DNA of 64,000 nt, from assembly GCF_004324835.1 (NCBI RefSeq), contig NW_021163010.1:5518001-5582000 (forward strand), read 5' to 3'. Within the stretch, counting starts at the first letter, position 1; the number at the start of each line of letters is the position of its first letter. The position numbers and the translations under genes are program-made. This DNA is from Dendronephthya gigantea (Eukaryota > Cnidaria > Anthozoa > Malacalcyonacea > Nephtheidae). Under the pieces are notes generated by a model. It saw nothing but the letters and a program-made list of their open reading frames with translations. It had not been told where the DNA came from and searched no databases. This document shows positions 49,209 through 63,275 of this stretch, in pieces.

Positions 49209-51264
49209 GATCAATTTGGTCGCTATCGTCGATATATTATCTTCACTTTCAACATTTCTACTCTAGGTTAACTGGGGTTCCTCGACGCAGGCAGTTACAT
49301 ATCGCACGATACTTGCAATGAGTTACCAATACAATGAAGCAGAGGAACACGTGAAGAACTTTCGACCTCAGTGTCTTGTATTGTGCGGGTCGCCTGAGAA
49401 TCATGAAGAACTGGTTCACATAGTTTCACATGTAACTAAGAATAACGGATTGATGATATGTGGTGAAGTGACTGATTCTGTGGGCACTAAACAAGATGTT
49501 CGTAAGAAAGCCAGGGAATGGCTTCATCAAAATAAGATAAAGGCATTCCACTGCATATGTACAGGTAATTAAAGCCCCGTTTACACTACAGCCAATTTAT
49601 TGACACGGCAAGGCTAAAATAGGTACGCGTACCTAATTTTATTACTGCTCAGGCTAACAATACAAGTCAGGGCACGTCTACCCATTTTAGCTGTGCTGTG
49701 CCAATAAATTGACTGTAGTGTAAACGGGGCTTAAATATAACATGAAAAATTGGGAGACTTGAGTTGTTTATTGTATGGTTGCTGATTGGTAAAGGTGTAA
49801 AGGTTGTATAAAGAGTAGTTAATTTTTAACTATTGATAAAGAGAGTATAGATTAGCTATAGGTAATCGGGGCAACACTGGGCTTAATTGTACGATTTACC
49901 TACTCAAATTTGGTTAAGTGTTTTACATAACCGGTCCGTGGAGTATTGTCTCTGATTTTCTCAGCTATTTCATAATTTGGAGGCATGGATCATGCAGTTT
50001 GACTGAACAAACTCCGCCCAACTTCTCGGCGGTACGTTAAATGATTTACTTCTCGTTGTGCAGTAGGAGCCATGCATTTCTATATGTAGAGTATGAAATA
50101 CTGTTTGCCCAAGGCAGTTTATAAAGTTTGAAGTTACGTCTTTACTTAATTTTTGCTGCGATTTTCGGTGTGATTTTATTCTTTTGATAGATGTGAACGA
50201 GTAATTAGTTTCGGTGTATACAGTTAGCTCCGATGTAGGTTAGAGCTCTTATTCGAACTTCCGTTACTAATTCTCTCGTTCGCAAAAAATATTTCATGCA
50301 TTGAAAATTGCAGCAAAAATCGCTAGTGTAAACGGGCCTAAAGTGAGCTGAATTAAATTACAATTTAAATTTGAAATTAATACTTCATGATATATTTCCC
50401 TTAGCCCGTGAATTTCGCTCTGGCGTGAGCAGTTTACTGCAATGTACTGGACTTGGCAAGATGAAACCAAACACAGTATTTTTGGGCTTCAAAACAAACT
50501 GGAGGGATAGCTTAAGTAGAAACAGTGCAAATGATGATGACGCAGCCGTAGGGGAAGAAGAGATACGGGTAGATACACAAGACGAAGGCCCGACACAACT
50601 TTCAAAAGATTTTGAAGATTCTAAGGGAACCAAAGACTATGTGAATGTTATCCAAGATGCGTTTGATCAAAATTTAGGCGTCGCCATTTTTAGATCAAAT
50701 TTTAATGACACTGATAATATGAAGAACGCATTACGTATTTTGAATGAGAAACGCGAGGGAACCATTGATGTCTGGTGGTTGTTTGATGACGGTGGACTTA
50801 CGTTGCTCATTCCGTATTTGTTAAGTCTTAATCGTTACTGGAAGAAATGTGATTTGCGTGTGTTTACCCCGAAATCCATGCAGAAAGAGAGTGAGTTATC
50901 CACCAGTAAAATCCGAATGGTTAAATTGCTGAAACAATTTCGCATCGATGTTTCACGTGTTATAGAGTTTGATGGCATATCAGAAAAACCGAAGGACGAC
51001 AGTATTACGGATTTTACAAACCTTGCAGGGCATACGGTGGAGGGCGAAAACAGGAAGAGGAGCTTGCGTCACATTCGGTTGGGGGAACTACTGAAAAAGC
51101 ATAGTAATAAAGATACCAGTTTGATTGTGATGACTTTACCTGTTCCCAGTGAAGCAGTTGAGCCTACCCTTTACATGAGTTGGTTAGAAATGATGACCAG
51201 AGATTTACCTCCTATCTTGTTGATTCGCGGGAATCACACAAATGTACTAACATTCTATACCTAG
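43872..51264 (+). CDS. SLC12A2-like: SLC12-family Na-(K)-Cl cotransporter
   Basis: Cation-chloride cotransporter of the NKCC/NCC branch, moving Na+, K+ and Cl- together across the plasma membrane. Only six exons encode 956 residues: 43872-44153, 44985-45249, 47391-48064, 48326-48817, 49267-49564, 50405-51264. The N-terminus has an RFAV motif (16-19), the SPAK/OSR1 docking consensus RFx[17 protein letters not shown] (48-63) aligns with the regulatory phospho-threonine region of human NKCC1 (FGHNTMDAVP..HYRH). The transporter core starts at [20 protein letters not shown] (TM1) and includes [34 protein letters not shown], an extracellular loop with an N-glycosylation site (NET), [19 protein letters not shown] and [14 protein letters not shown]. 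The C-terminal domain shows [42 protein letters not shown] and the family ending [18 protein letters not shown]. It is shorter than human NKCC1 (1212), mainly at the N-terminus. NKCC versus NCC transport type cannot be settled here. Confidence 0.96.
44407..44566. repeat. Hairpin in SLC12 intron 1
   Basis: AAACATACTCCGAAGAATAA and ACATCTTAT pair with AAGATGTTATTCTTCAGAGT plus ATGTTT. MITE-like, about 160 bases, no coding capacity. The rest of intron 1 is plain AT-rich sequence. Confidence 0.6.
45587..45980. mobile_element. MITE with TA duplication, SLC12 intron 2
   Basis: A 394-bp element with ends GACCTTTTCGGTAATT and AATTACTGAAAAGGTC, TA on both sides (45585-45586, 45981-45982), and a mirrored interior (CATAACACGAGAACAAGG / CCTTGTTCCTACGTTATG; CATGCATGAAAAATATTATT and its mirror). 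The near-full-length fold-back structure suggests a mariner-type or similar hairpin MITE. Confidence 0.8.
45985..46129. mobile_element. Short MITE abutting the previous one
   Basis: Ends TTGTTGGATCCAATTC..CTTCTGA and TCAGAAGTGAATTGGATCC..AACAA form inverted repeats of about 25 bases round a 95-base centre. It starts within 3 bases of the neighbouring element's target duplication. Confidence 0.65.
46411..47347. mobile_element. 937-bp inverted-repeat element with AACCCAGGGTTAA units
   Basis: The ends GGGGCCGGTTGTTCAAAAGC and GCTTTTGAACAACCGGCCCC are perfect 20-base inverted repeats. Both subterminal zones are packed with variants of AACCCAGGGTTAA (AACCCTGGGTTAA and similar), itself palindromic. 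The 500-base AT-rich interior has no long frame or transposase motif that I recognise. It sits in SLC12 intron 2 and ends 43 bases before exon 3. No clear target-site duplication was found. A non-autonomous DNA transposon of unassigned superfamily. Confidence 0.8.
48858..48997. mobile_element. Partial copy of the 43046-43236 element
   Basis: The sequence from GGTTACTTGAGATTTAACAA through CACCAAACAAGCACATGCTA to TTATTTCAATACCTG is clearly homologous to hairpin 1 of the cluster at 43003-43580, but its right-hand arm is missing. It lies in SLC12 intron 4, 40 bases after the donor. Confidence 0.8.
49128..49207. repeat. (TTG)n microsatellite
   Basis: Long TTG array in SLC12 intron 4, preceded by degenerate TTG-rich sequence from about 49010. 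It ends some 60 bases before the acceptor of exon 5. The open frame across it (poly-Leu/Val) is an artefact. Confidence 0.9.
49573..49731. mobile_element. MITE with GCCCCGTTTACACTACA ends (copy 1)
   Basis: A 159-bp element with inverted ends AGCCCCGTTTACACTACA, flanked by TAA at 49570-49572 and 49732-49734. A second copy is at 57202-57372 with a different duplication (TGA). The 3-bp duplication suggests PIF/Harbinger-like insertion. It begins only 8 bases after the exon 5 splice donor of the SLC12 gene. Confidence 0.85.
50112..50339. mobile_element. MITE, AAACGGGCC family (copy B)
   Basis: Second copy of the family at 19276-19490: it shares AATTTTTGCTGCGATTTTC, GATAGATGTGAACGAGTAAT and the right end GTGTAAACGGGCCT. 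The left end is worn and its limit is approximate. It lies in SLC12 intron 5, which also holds the MITE at 49573-49731. Confidence 0.75.
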
Positions 51265-51835
51265 ATATGATATGTAATATAGACAAAATTCAAAATCTAT
51301 GACTAAGAGATAAAGATAAAAAAGCTAGGATTCTATTTATTTAGTACACAATTCGATTTATTATTGAGTAGATTTATTACTGAAATTTAGGGCCAGTAAA
51401 GGCTCTTTTCTTCTCATCGGAAAAGCCCGACAACTTATCGGACTACATGCAAAGAGAGGTGCTTTCTATAAAAGTAAACGTTGTAAGATCATCGTATTTG
51501 TTTCAAAAAGAGTATAAAAGAGCTCTAGTCTTTATTTATGACGATGAAATTAGAGAAAATTGTTAGGATATATTCTACAAATAATTCAGTATTATTATTG
51601 CTATTTTGTTATTTATCTGTACGAATAACTTGTAGGATTAACAAATTTCATTTGTGCTACACGGACGGTTTTCGTTAGCGATTTTATGTTTTTGTACCAC
51701 AGTTGTTGTGCTTGGCCAATGAAGTGAATGAACCACTCCCGGTTCGTTAAATTACTGAATAGCATACACCAGGAGGAGAAAATCGCCGTCAAAAGTCGAC
51801 AGTGTAGTAGTCTAAGTAGAGTGTAGGCGACCTAA

Positions 51836-51985
51836 GGCCGGTTTTCCACTAGCGTTTATTTTCGCGCGAAGCGACATTTTACTTTTATTTCAGAGCTCTC
51901 AACTGCAACCATCTGGAACAAATTGCTCAAATACAAAAGAATAAAGTGATTTCACGCGAAAAATAGCGCTAGTGGAAAACTGGCT
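51836..51985. mobile_element. MITE with TAA duplication
   Basis: A 150-bp element with ends (G/A)GCC(G/A)GTTTTCCACTAGCG in inverted orientation, flanked by TAA at 51833-51835 and 51986-51988. CGCGCGAAGC and TTTCACGCGAAAAATAGCGC lie inside. PIF/Harbinger-like by duplication length; no coding capacity. Confidence 0.8.
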
Positions 51986-52031
51986 TAACGGAAGCATGCT
52001 GCACAAATATCACTGATTAGTGATGAATATA

Positions 52032-52328
52032 CAGGGTGAGTAAAAAAAAACTGACACCTTTGAAATTCAAATTAGCTGCGAACTTATGGCTGGAATATGA
52101 CAATTCCCATGTACAATCAACAAAAACGATTTGATAAAACTGTTCTTTTGTATTTACAGAGCTTAGAATGCATTTTAACTCCCAATGGGAACAAACTTTA
52201 TGTTTTAGGTTAATTAATATGATATGCTTCGTATACCCATGAAACATTTAAGGCAACTTCTGTCACATTACAGCCGCTATGCGGCTAATTTGAATTTCAA
52301 AGGTGTCACTTTTTTTTGACTCACCCTG
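52032..52328. mobile_element. Mariner-type MITE with TA duplication
   Basis: A 297-bp element with inverted ends CAGGGTGAGT(A/C)AAAAAAAA followed by TGACACCTTTGAAATTCAAA, flanked by TA on both sides. The CAGGGTGAGTC-type end and TA duplication are typical of mariner-derived elements. The long, nearly identical arms suggest a fairly recent insertion. The interior does not code. Confidence 0.85.
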
Positions 52329-53394
52329 TAGACTATGCATGGTTAATTTATTATATGATGCTGATTGTTGACGCAGATATTTGATCTGGAGTTAGTTTGA
52401 CGGTGATGTAAAATTTGTTACTTGGTTTGGAAATTAGAAGTTCATCCCGGTCATGAATTTGATTTAATCAAAGGCACAAACTCCGATGAAATATCTGTTT
52501 TTAGCGTAAATGCTAATACGGCCAATCTAAGAGTAAAGGCATTTACGCGTTTTTTATACGCATGTACACGTACGGAAAATTTTAAATGCTTTTAAGTTTT
52601 TATTACTTAACATCTAGGTCAACTAATGCATACTAAAATATGCAGAAAACTAAGTTCCTCCGATTTAGTCACTTAGTTTTTTCAAAGGTAACATGTATAA
52701 GGATTTAGACTTTCACGTGCGTGTACGTGCGTATGAAAAACGCATCAGTGGAAATCTGCGAACTGCCGTGTTGAATGAAGACTGATTACGTTGAGTTAGT
52801 ACAAGCATGTCATGTATTTGATTAATCTTATAATATATATAAGTCAGTTCGATGTTTGCGTTGCTTCGTTGTTTCTGAACTCGTTGTTAAAAACCCAATT
52901 ATACAAAGATGTGTGTTTTTATTCCTTTAACTCTTCCACGGCCCACGGGCCTGGTAAAGTGCAATCATATTGTTCAATCACAGTGTGTGTAATAAATGAT
53001 GCATGATTGAAGATTGAATTATGTATTACACTCATTGTCATTTAATAGAACCTGGTTACCTGCTAGAATCCTTGAACCATTGAAGGGGCGGGGGCCGTGT
53101 GAACGAAACATGAAGAACATAAAGTATTAACGTGAACAGCAGGGAGGCCGCTGACAATCATTTTCGAACACGTTCCTCAACGTGATAATGTTCCTTTTTC
53201 TTTCTGTGCCGAAATTGACTACCAGAAATATTAACTGGTGGTCTGTAATCCTTGCCAATCGAAGGTTAGTACTGTCTTTTATCGTTTTATATTCATATAT
53301 TCGTAACAGCAGCCTATATTAAATACTTTAAAATACTTATTTTAATTTGTGGAAGCCTGTTAAAAGATAATTTTTTAACAGAACAGACTAAAGA

Positions 53395-56275
<2,881 letters not shown>

Positions 56276-57138
56276 CATCGGAGACTCTCGGCAACGTGTT
56301 GGTTCAAGATTGAAATTCTGAACTTGCAGCGTTGTAAACAATATTTTAGGGAATGCCTTTGTAAATTTAAAAGCTACTAATTTTTTTTTCGTAAAACGTT
56401 ATTATGTTGTTCATATTGTTGGGTTGCATGTTAGTTGGCGTGGGGTACAGTCAGTCGTACAAAACCCTGATCTCTCTCGCTCGCAAGGTTCTTCGTTATG
56501 CCTCTTCATAATTCGTAAGATTCTTTTGTGTCAAAGTTTGATACCATTAAATTACCATACGATTCATTCTAGCCATTCCCCCTATTTTTTTAGCACATCT
56601 AAAAATTGATGAAGTTAAGGCACGTATACATAAAATGAGAACACTTACCATTTTTTAATCCTAAACTGAGACTTCCGAGTGAATGCGTCATGCGTGAGTA
56701 CGAAAACTTGGAGTGGGAAGCGCTATAGCTTATTAGTTGTTGATTCATTGAAGATATATTACGATAAAGAATATCTTCGTTCGATTTTATCACCTACCGA
56801 AGCTGGATACAAGTATAACACCTTTTTTGTCGTTTATAGACGTTACGAATTCCGCGTAGCTTGATACTAATAGAATCACACGTTCTTTGTACCGTTCGAC
56901 GCACGTATTTTGTAAAAAATCGTTATCTTTTTTATATCAAATCGTTAAAAAGTTATTTTACGTCAGCAAAAACACCATGTCATCAACCCAACCCAACTTG
57001 GTACATCTTCCACATTGTAGTTCTGATGCTCATTGTTTTAAATGTACTTATAAAACAAGCTATATTGCATTCTTACAATCTATGCTTGCTTTACGGTATT
57101 TGCGGGGGTCTCCAGATATTTTGACCAAATTTGTTCTG

Positions 57139-57199
57139 ACGGTGCCCACAATGACACCAACATTGTTACTAACAATGTTGGTGTCATTGTGGGCACCGT
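57139..57199. repeat. Perfect 61-bp palindrome
   Basis: Two exact 30-base arms around a single C (57169): ACGGTGCCCACAATGACACC then AACATTGTTA, mirrored without mismatch. The ACAATGTTG core resembles the palindrome at 43291-43539. Confidence 0.9.
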
Positions 57200-57201
57200 G
57201 A

Positions 57202-57372
57202 AGTCCCGTTTACACTACACTCGATTTATTGGCACAGCACGGTTAAAACCCCTTCCCATTTCATCTGTGCTCGGCCTTTGTTTTAGTATCCTGATTCAGG
57301 ATCCTAAATAAATAACACTAATAAAATTTAGCCGTGCCGCGCCGATAAATTGAGTGTAGTGTAAACGGGGCT
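57202..57372. mobile_element. MITE with GCCCCGTTTACACTACA ends (copy 2)
   Basis: A 171-bp element with ends AGTCCCGTTTACACTACA / TGTAGTGTAAACGGGGCT, flanked by TGA at 57199-57201 and 57373-57375. Same family as 49573-49731. Its left target duplication begins with the last base of the perfect hairpin. Confidence 0.85.
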
Positions 57373-58030
57373 TGATTTGTAGAACCAACAGGTTTTATAC
57401 AAGTAAATGAACCATAAGTACAAGTGGTGGTGGCTGCAACTCAGGCTATAACTATTGTTGCTGGTAAAAAACGATACCGTTATTCGAGGTTGCGTCTGCC
57501 GGTACTGGGTTGGGTAACCAAGTTTTTAATAATTGAAATCGAAAAATTAAAATGTTTAGGAACAATAAGTTCCGCTTTTTCCCACGTGTACAACTTAGTA
57601 AAGTTGATGAATCTGACTTCTGGTTTATGCTATAACAGCAGGCACCCACTGAGTAATGAGTATTTTGTAAAATTATAGAATAATTTCTAAAGATGGTTTA
57701 TCTTTCGATATGCACCAGTGGGAACCTGGTAGTAGGAACAAACAATAGTTACGTAGTATTTCAAAAGAAGTTCGGTAAGGAAACTCGCAAGCTTCCGCCA
57801 GTCGAATTGTCTGTGAAAATTGAAATATAGAGTTTACAATAGAAAGGTATCTTCTTATTTACTGCAAAAATTACTTGTTGACTTTTGAACCGCCCACGAA
57901 AATATCGTCCTATGTCCTGTAGGCTCCTAGCGTGCTGGTTGCGTGCAGTCCACGCGAAACCTTCATCTGGCAAAGCAGAGGAAAGTTAACTCGTTTCAAT
58001 TTTTGTGGCATAATTTGAGAAAAATAGGCC

Positions 58031-61000
58031 ATGCAACGTGCTAAAATAGGCAAAAAGAAGAACGAACAGCCAGGTATGTATAAGAAAGGAACTAAGAATA
58101 TTTCGAAAGAGATTAGTAGTTAAAAAATGCGTTATTCGTACACGAGTCTGTTGTGGTCAAGTGGAGCGCATTCGACATAAAACGGGAAAACATTCGCTTT
58201 TTGTTCGTTTTAGATCCGAAGTGGCGACATTCAGATGATGCCGTAGAAAAGGGGAAAGTGAGCTATAATTGCAAGGTCCGTCTGTGTTGACTTTTATATG
58301 TTATATCTCAAAATATCTTAAATATTTGGGCATTTATTCTACAGTATGGGAAATGTTATATAAAAGCCAATATAATGCAAAGAAGCCGAAGCTATAGATC
58401 TGTGTAGTTTGTCTTGTTCATTGCGAATATCTATGACACTGAGCAAAATCGTATAAAGCGTAAATCATCGATATACGATTGTCGGTGATTCAACTATGCA
58501 CATATATGCATGAAGCTTGTTTTATTTGCTTTATTTATAGTTCTCCTCATCGGGAAGTTGCGTAAGCGATTTCTATTGTCCCTAGTTTAGGCCAATTGTT
58601 CGCATACCTTGGGAATGCCAGCTGCAGATATTCGCAAATTCCAAAGTTTAGATACTTGGCGTTTGTTATTCTGTAATGTGTGCTATAATGTGAAAACGGT
58701 ATTGATTAGTCAATGCTTGGCAAACAGAAAAAGCAAACATCGCTGTCGCAGTTTTCTCTTAATTTGCATTCAATCTATCTTCACACCTTTCATAATCGAT
58801 TCGATCTTGTCTATTAATTTGTTAATAGCTTTATTTTCTTATTGTATCAAGAAATATCATAGAAGATTCACTGTGTGAGATTTGTGTAATATTCTTGTTT
58901 TTCAGGTTTCAATATTTATACCTAATTCACTTGGAAATTTATATTTAAACATCTCAATTAACCATACCCTAATATTTTTAATTGCACACTTCTTGAAATG
59001 GCCCCTAAAAGGCTAAAACCCCTCCCCCCAATCTTTTGAATTCTTCCAAAAATGATCACTTGTCCATTAGGTAAATGCATTAGGTAAAATAATGCATGAT
59101 TGTCAAAATACACCAGGTATAAGTATATTCAGTAAAACTTGGATTAACCCTATTAATTTGAATAGAAACATTTTATCTTTTGACAGTGTGAAAGTTGATT
59201 GCGTAGAATATTGTCTTCCATTGTATATTTGCCCTACAAAATTATTTAAGAGTGCACTGCAGTTCCTCCTAATTCCAAAAGTTTCCCATAGAAATACAAG
59301 AATACAAGGAAATTACCATGTAAATTCTAGAATTGTTTAGAAAAACTAGCATCCATTTCACTTTTATACAGTTTTGGGGTAGCACACCTGTTACTCAGTC
59401 CAAAGGCTCAGAATTAATAAAGGAATCAATAAAGAAGTTACAGGTAAATCATAATGTGTTTACAATTTGAACTGATAAAGATAGCATGTTTTAATGGAAT
59501 TTCTGATATTCAAGTAAGCTGACACTAACAAAGGAGCCTCCTTAATTTGTATTTAGTAAAAGAGCGGCTGTAAAGAGTGTCTTGAAAACATGTTCAGGCA
59601 TAAATCATAAGTGCATTTGTTAAAAAGGTCATTTTAATTTTTTCTTAATTTCCACTGTTCTTTTCATTTAAGTTTGCCAATGATATCAAGAAAAGTGAGG
59701 AAGGTTTAAAAGCAAGCAAACTTAAGAAAGTGGAATTGTGTATTTCTACCCAAAACCTGATTCTGACAGACTTAAAATCTAAAGTATGTTCAAATTATCT
59801 ATAGACTTTAATCTAGTGACCTTCGAATACTAGTTAAACAAGCACTTAATTCGAGTGAATTGCTTATTGGGGTGTCTTCCTTTCTCTCATATGAATAAAT
59901 ATATATTAAACAGTACTCCAGAATCCACAGAGGTGTAGGTTTGATTCCTACCATTTGACTTCATTCAATCATTTATGTTACATAGAGCACAATTTCATTT
60001 TATATTAGGATGGAATGTATTCTCTACATTTTATGTTATACTGTTCTGATTATTCTTTATAAACATTGCCAAGTTTTCATTTTATACATATTCTCAGCAT
60101 ATGTTATGTGCATTACATTTTTAAAAATGAATGGGGAAGGGGGTTTGAAAGGGTGAGGAATGAATTAAATTCTTCATATTTTTTCTCTTTGTTAGACAAC
60201 TCTTTACAGCTTTCCATTGCAAAGGGTCTCGTATTGTGCTGATGATAAAACAAGCAAAAAATTGTTTGGTTTTATTGCCAGAGACAAGGAAACTTCGCAA
60301 CACCAGTGCTACATCCTTGAGTGTGAAAAAAATGTAAGTTCGTTTATATGCAGTATTTTCTCTGTTCACAAAATTATAAAATAAATAAATACCTTGGACT
60401 GATTGGAAGAATGAAGTTACAGTAGTTACATGTACATAAACGTTTTTAGGCTGAGGAACTAACCCTGGCAGTAGGGCAGGCATTTGAATTGGCATACAAG
60501 CGATACAAAGCGAATCAAGCCGAAACCGGAAAAGACGTGAGTCAAATGAAGCAACGTGTACAAAATGCGGAAAAAGAAAACGAAGTTTTAAGAAAGAAAC
60601 TCGAAGAAATGGAGAAAATGAATCAGAAACAAGCCGCTCCCCCATCATTGGCTTCTGTCGCAGCTGCTCCCGCTAATCAGGTAAGAAAATTGCTCGCCAA
60701 CCTACTACTGCTCGTGATCGATCAAAATCTTCACCAGTCATTTCTATGGTAGTTGGTACAATCGATCGTTCTCCCAAACCATTGCTGTTCTATCTACTCC
60801 ATTTTTTTGCTCTTGGGGACGCCTGAGAGTTCACATTTACAGTAGCTAGCTATATAACTGTATTGGCGTACCTGCGTGATCAATTTTTTTAAGTAAAGCT
60901 AAAAGATTGCGAAAAATGATGTTAAATAAACAAGTAAATAGAAAGAAAATCAGCTTTGAGCTTCCGTGTAGTAACATTCCTTACTTAATTCCATACGAAA

Positions 61001-63275
61001 AGTCTGTAGGTATCTGTAGATATCTTATTTTTATAATGTCTCATAATGCAGCAAACTGCGTGCTCCTAGAGTCTAGAAAGTACTGTGAAGATCGCACCTT
61101 TATTCGGTGGATGTAAACATTGTGATCTTTATACTACAGAGCAATGTGCAGACAAATGTGTCTCAACCACCAGCGCAGCAACCATTTGATCCGTTTGCTG
61201 AAAGTTCCGTATCGGCCTTTGAATCTTCGCCGTTCGACATTCAAAGCCCCCCACCTTTCCAAAATGATCCCAGACCTTTACCCCCCGGTGTCCCCGTTAC
61301 TGGTGTCAACCCTTTTGCAGTCCCAGGCCCAACAGAGCCTCAGGCAGTATCCAATAACAATCATGCAGGAGGTGATCTGCTTGATATATTCGGCAGTGAA
61401 CCGCAACAGGCTTCAAATAACTCTCAAAGCCTGGGAGATGATATATTCGATCCATTAGCTCAGATCAACGGCGCTCAGGAACCTCCACCGCCACAACCAA
61501 ACTTTTCCTCGTTTGATCAACAACAAGCCCCGGTTCAAGCAAATATTCCGGCATTTGATCAGGCGCAAAGCCAGCCAGCCCAGTTGGCATCCGTGTCTCG
61601 TCCACGACCTGCGGCAGCATCGGCAGGATTATTACCACCGCCTCCGACGAAACAAAGTATCAAGGAAAAAAATAGAAGTTCAGTTCCAGGAGGTACACAA
61701 ACTACATTTTTTTCAGCACGAGAAACAACCTTATTCAATCAAATGTAATGATTGAAGGAAATATACTTTATAAATACAAAAATTATAGTATAGTTGAAGT
61801 TTGGTCACACCACAAAAAAACATACTAACATCACTATTAAGACAAGCACCTGGAATTTTTTTCTAGTTACATTATGGGCGCTTACTATTACACGGTAAAA
61901 ACGGCCAGACCGGTCCTGTTCTATTTCAGTACAGACAGATTACTGGTGTTAGAGTGTTTCAAAAGCTCTGCATCCCAGTACATTGTTATTTACATCTGCC
62001 TAGCACGGGAAATGCAATTTCACTGCTGTGTTCTTAACGAAATACTCTATTTCATTTCAAAATATGACCGGTCTGACAATTTTGGCCGTCTAAAGGAAAG
62101 CGCCCTATGTTAGGAAAGGTGGGTTGGATTATAACGCTATTTAGAAAAATAAACACTTTCTATTTACAACGTAGAATCGAATTTAGGGGTGTGGAGTTGT
62201 TTAGAAAAGTACATGCAAGTGGGGTTTTAGGCGTATTACATGTTAAATCAAGCGCTGCGTGATATGAATTCCGTTCTAAGTATACTACTCACGACACTCA
62301 CTACAGTATATTACCATAGTTGGTCTGCGTCACAGAACGCAATGCAGCACCGAACCGAACTTGGTGGAAATTAATATGCTTTGGAATTCTTTTAGCTGAA
62401 CAAATGAATGGTGCACCTGGACTAAATACACATGCTGAAGCAGCAAATAATCCGCAAGGACTGCAAGAGGTGCAAGTAAGTTGTCGTTGTTTGATACACT
62501 ATCAGTAAAACAGCAGTAGCAGCGTGAAGCATTTGAGCATAAGTAAATAGCTGAAATGTAGAAAGAACTAAATATATTTACCATTTAAAATATTATAAAA
62601 TATTATACAAGAAAACCATCGATTTTTCAATCTAAAGACCAAGGCATAGCAAGGGCCTTCGTATGACTTTCTATAAGAACGTCTTTTGGTGGTGGAAACG
62701 TTGATACGTTTACTTTTTATATTTCAGGCAGTAGATAAAATAGTATATCCACACACTATATACATTACTTATACAGTTTACAAAACCAGTCGCAACATTT
62801 ATCCATCATTCACACCACATCATATATGCATCACTGAATGAAAAACAAGGATGAAATAATGTATACTGACTGAATGTTAGCTTCCAGTTTGTGACAGTAG
62901 CAAACCATTTGGGAATAAGCTCCCTGTAATTGTATAAGTTTGTTTTCAGTAACACTTTGTGCCCTCAATAAACCCCGGGGTAAATTACCCATTTCCCCCC
63001 ACCCTCTCGAAAGCACATACAGTAATTTGTGCATGACCCAATTTCCCAAACGTTCACCATCACGAATAGACAATGGTTGAGTAGCTAATCAGAATATAGG
63101 ATTTGTAATAGACAATAGTCGGGTGTATACTAAAACAGTATAGAAACACGGAAAATTATTTCTATGTCATAAATAATGTATGACTATTATATTATTTATA
63201 ATTTTTTTTATTTTATCTTGATTGACATGTTTCTTTTTACAGAATGGCATGCAGAACAATTTAGTGCTGTTTTAG
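58031..63275 (+). CDS. GULP1: GULP1/CED-6 PTB-domain engulfment adaptor
   Basis: Orthologue of GULP1/CED-6, the cytoplasmic adaptor that binds NPxY tails of engulfment receptors (CED-1/Draper, MEGF10, LRP1) and links them to clathrin machinery. Nine exons encode 440 residues (human GULP1 about 304): 58031-58073, 58214-58275, 59372-59443, 59673-59783, 60196-60333, 60450-60680, 61140-61692, 62396-62475, 63243-63275. The PTB domain (about 15-165) includes DPKWRHSDDAV, FWGSTPVTQSKGSELIKESI, FANDIKKSEEG, QRVSYCADDKTSKKLFGFIA and AEELTLAVGQAFELAYKRY. A coiled coil follows (MKQRVQNAEKENEVLRKKLE). The long Pro/Gln-rich tail has short endocytic motifs: DPF (AP-2), NPF (EH domains) and DLLDIF. The ATG at 58031 gives MQRAKIGKKKNEQP, like human MNRAFSRKKDK. 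The last exon adds only NGMQNNLVLF; exon 7 or 8 could also be read through in other isoforms. Confidence 0.95.

Larger units (their letters stand above)
51265..53394. other. Gap between SLC12 gene and NACA
   Basis: No gene is seen in about 2.1 kb. It contains the SLC12 3' UTR, two MITEs (51836-51985, 52032-52328) and the NACA promoter. A T-rich tract with a possible acceptor (TTTTTAACAG) ends at 53381, just before the NACA ATG, so a non-coding NACA exon may lie upstream near 53200-53275. Confidence 0.55.
56276..58030. other. Gap between NACA and GULP1
   Basis: No gene is seen. It contains the NACA 3' UTR, a perfect hairpin (57139-57199), a MITE (57202-57372) and the GULP1 promoter and 5' UTR. 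Open frames of up to about 100 codons here have no recognisable domain. Confidence 0.6.

Noticed and set aside
48950-49210. Val/Leu-rich open frame
   Set aside because: It is produced by the TTG microsatellite in an SLC12 intron.
56861-57201. Open frames of 87-104 codons between NACA and GULP1
   Set aside because: They run through AT-rich sequence into the perfect hairpin, have no domain features and no splice support.
60121-60648. 175-codon minus-strand open frame
   Set aside because: It lies antisense to GULP1 exons 5 and 6 and is hydrophobic/Phe-rich, typical of the shadow of Lys/Glu-rich coding sequence.
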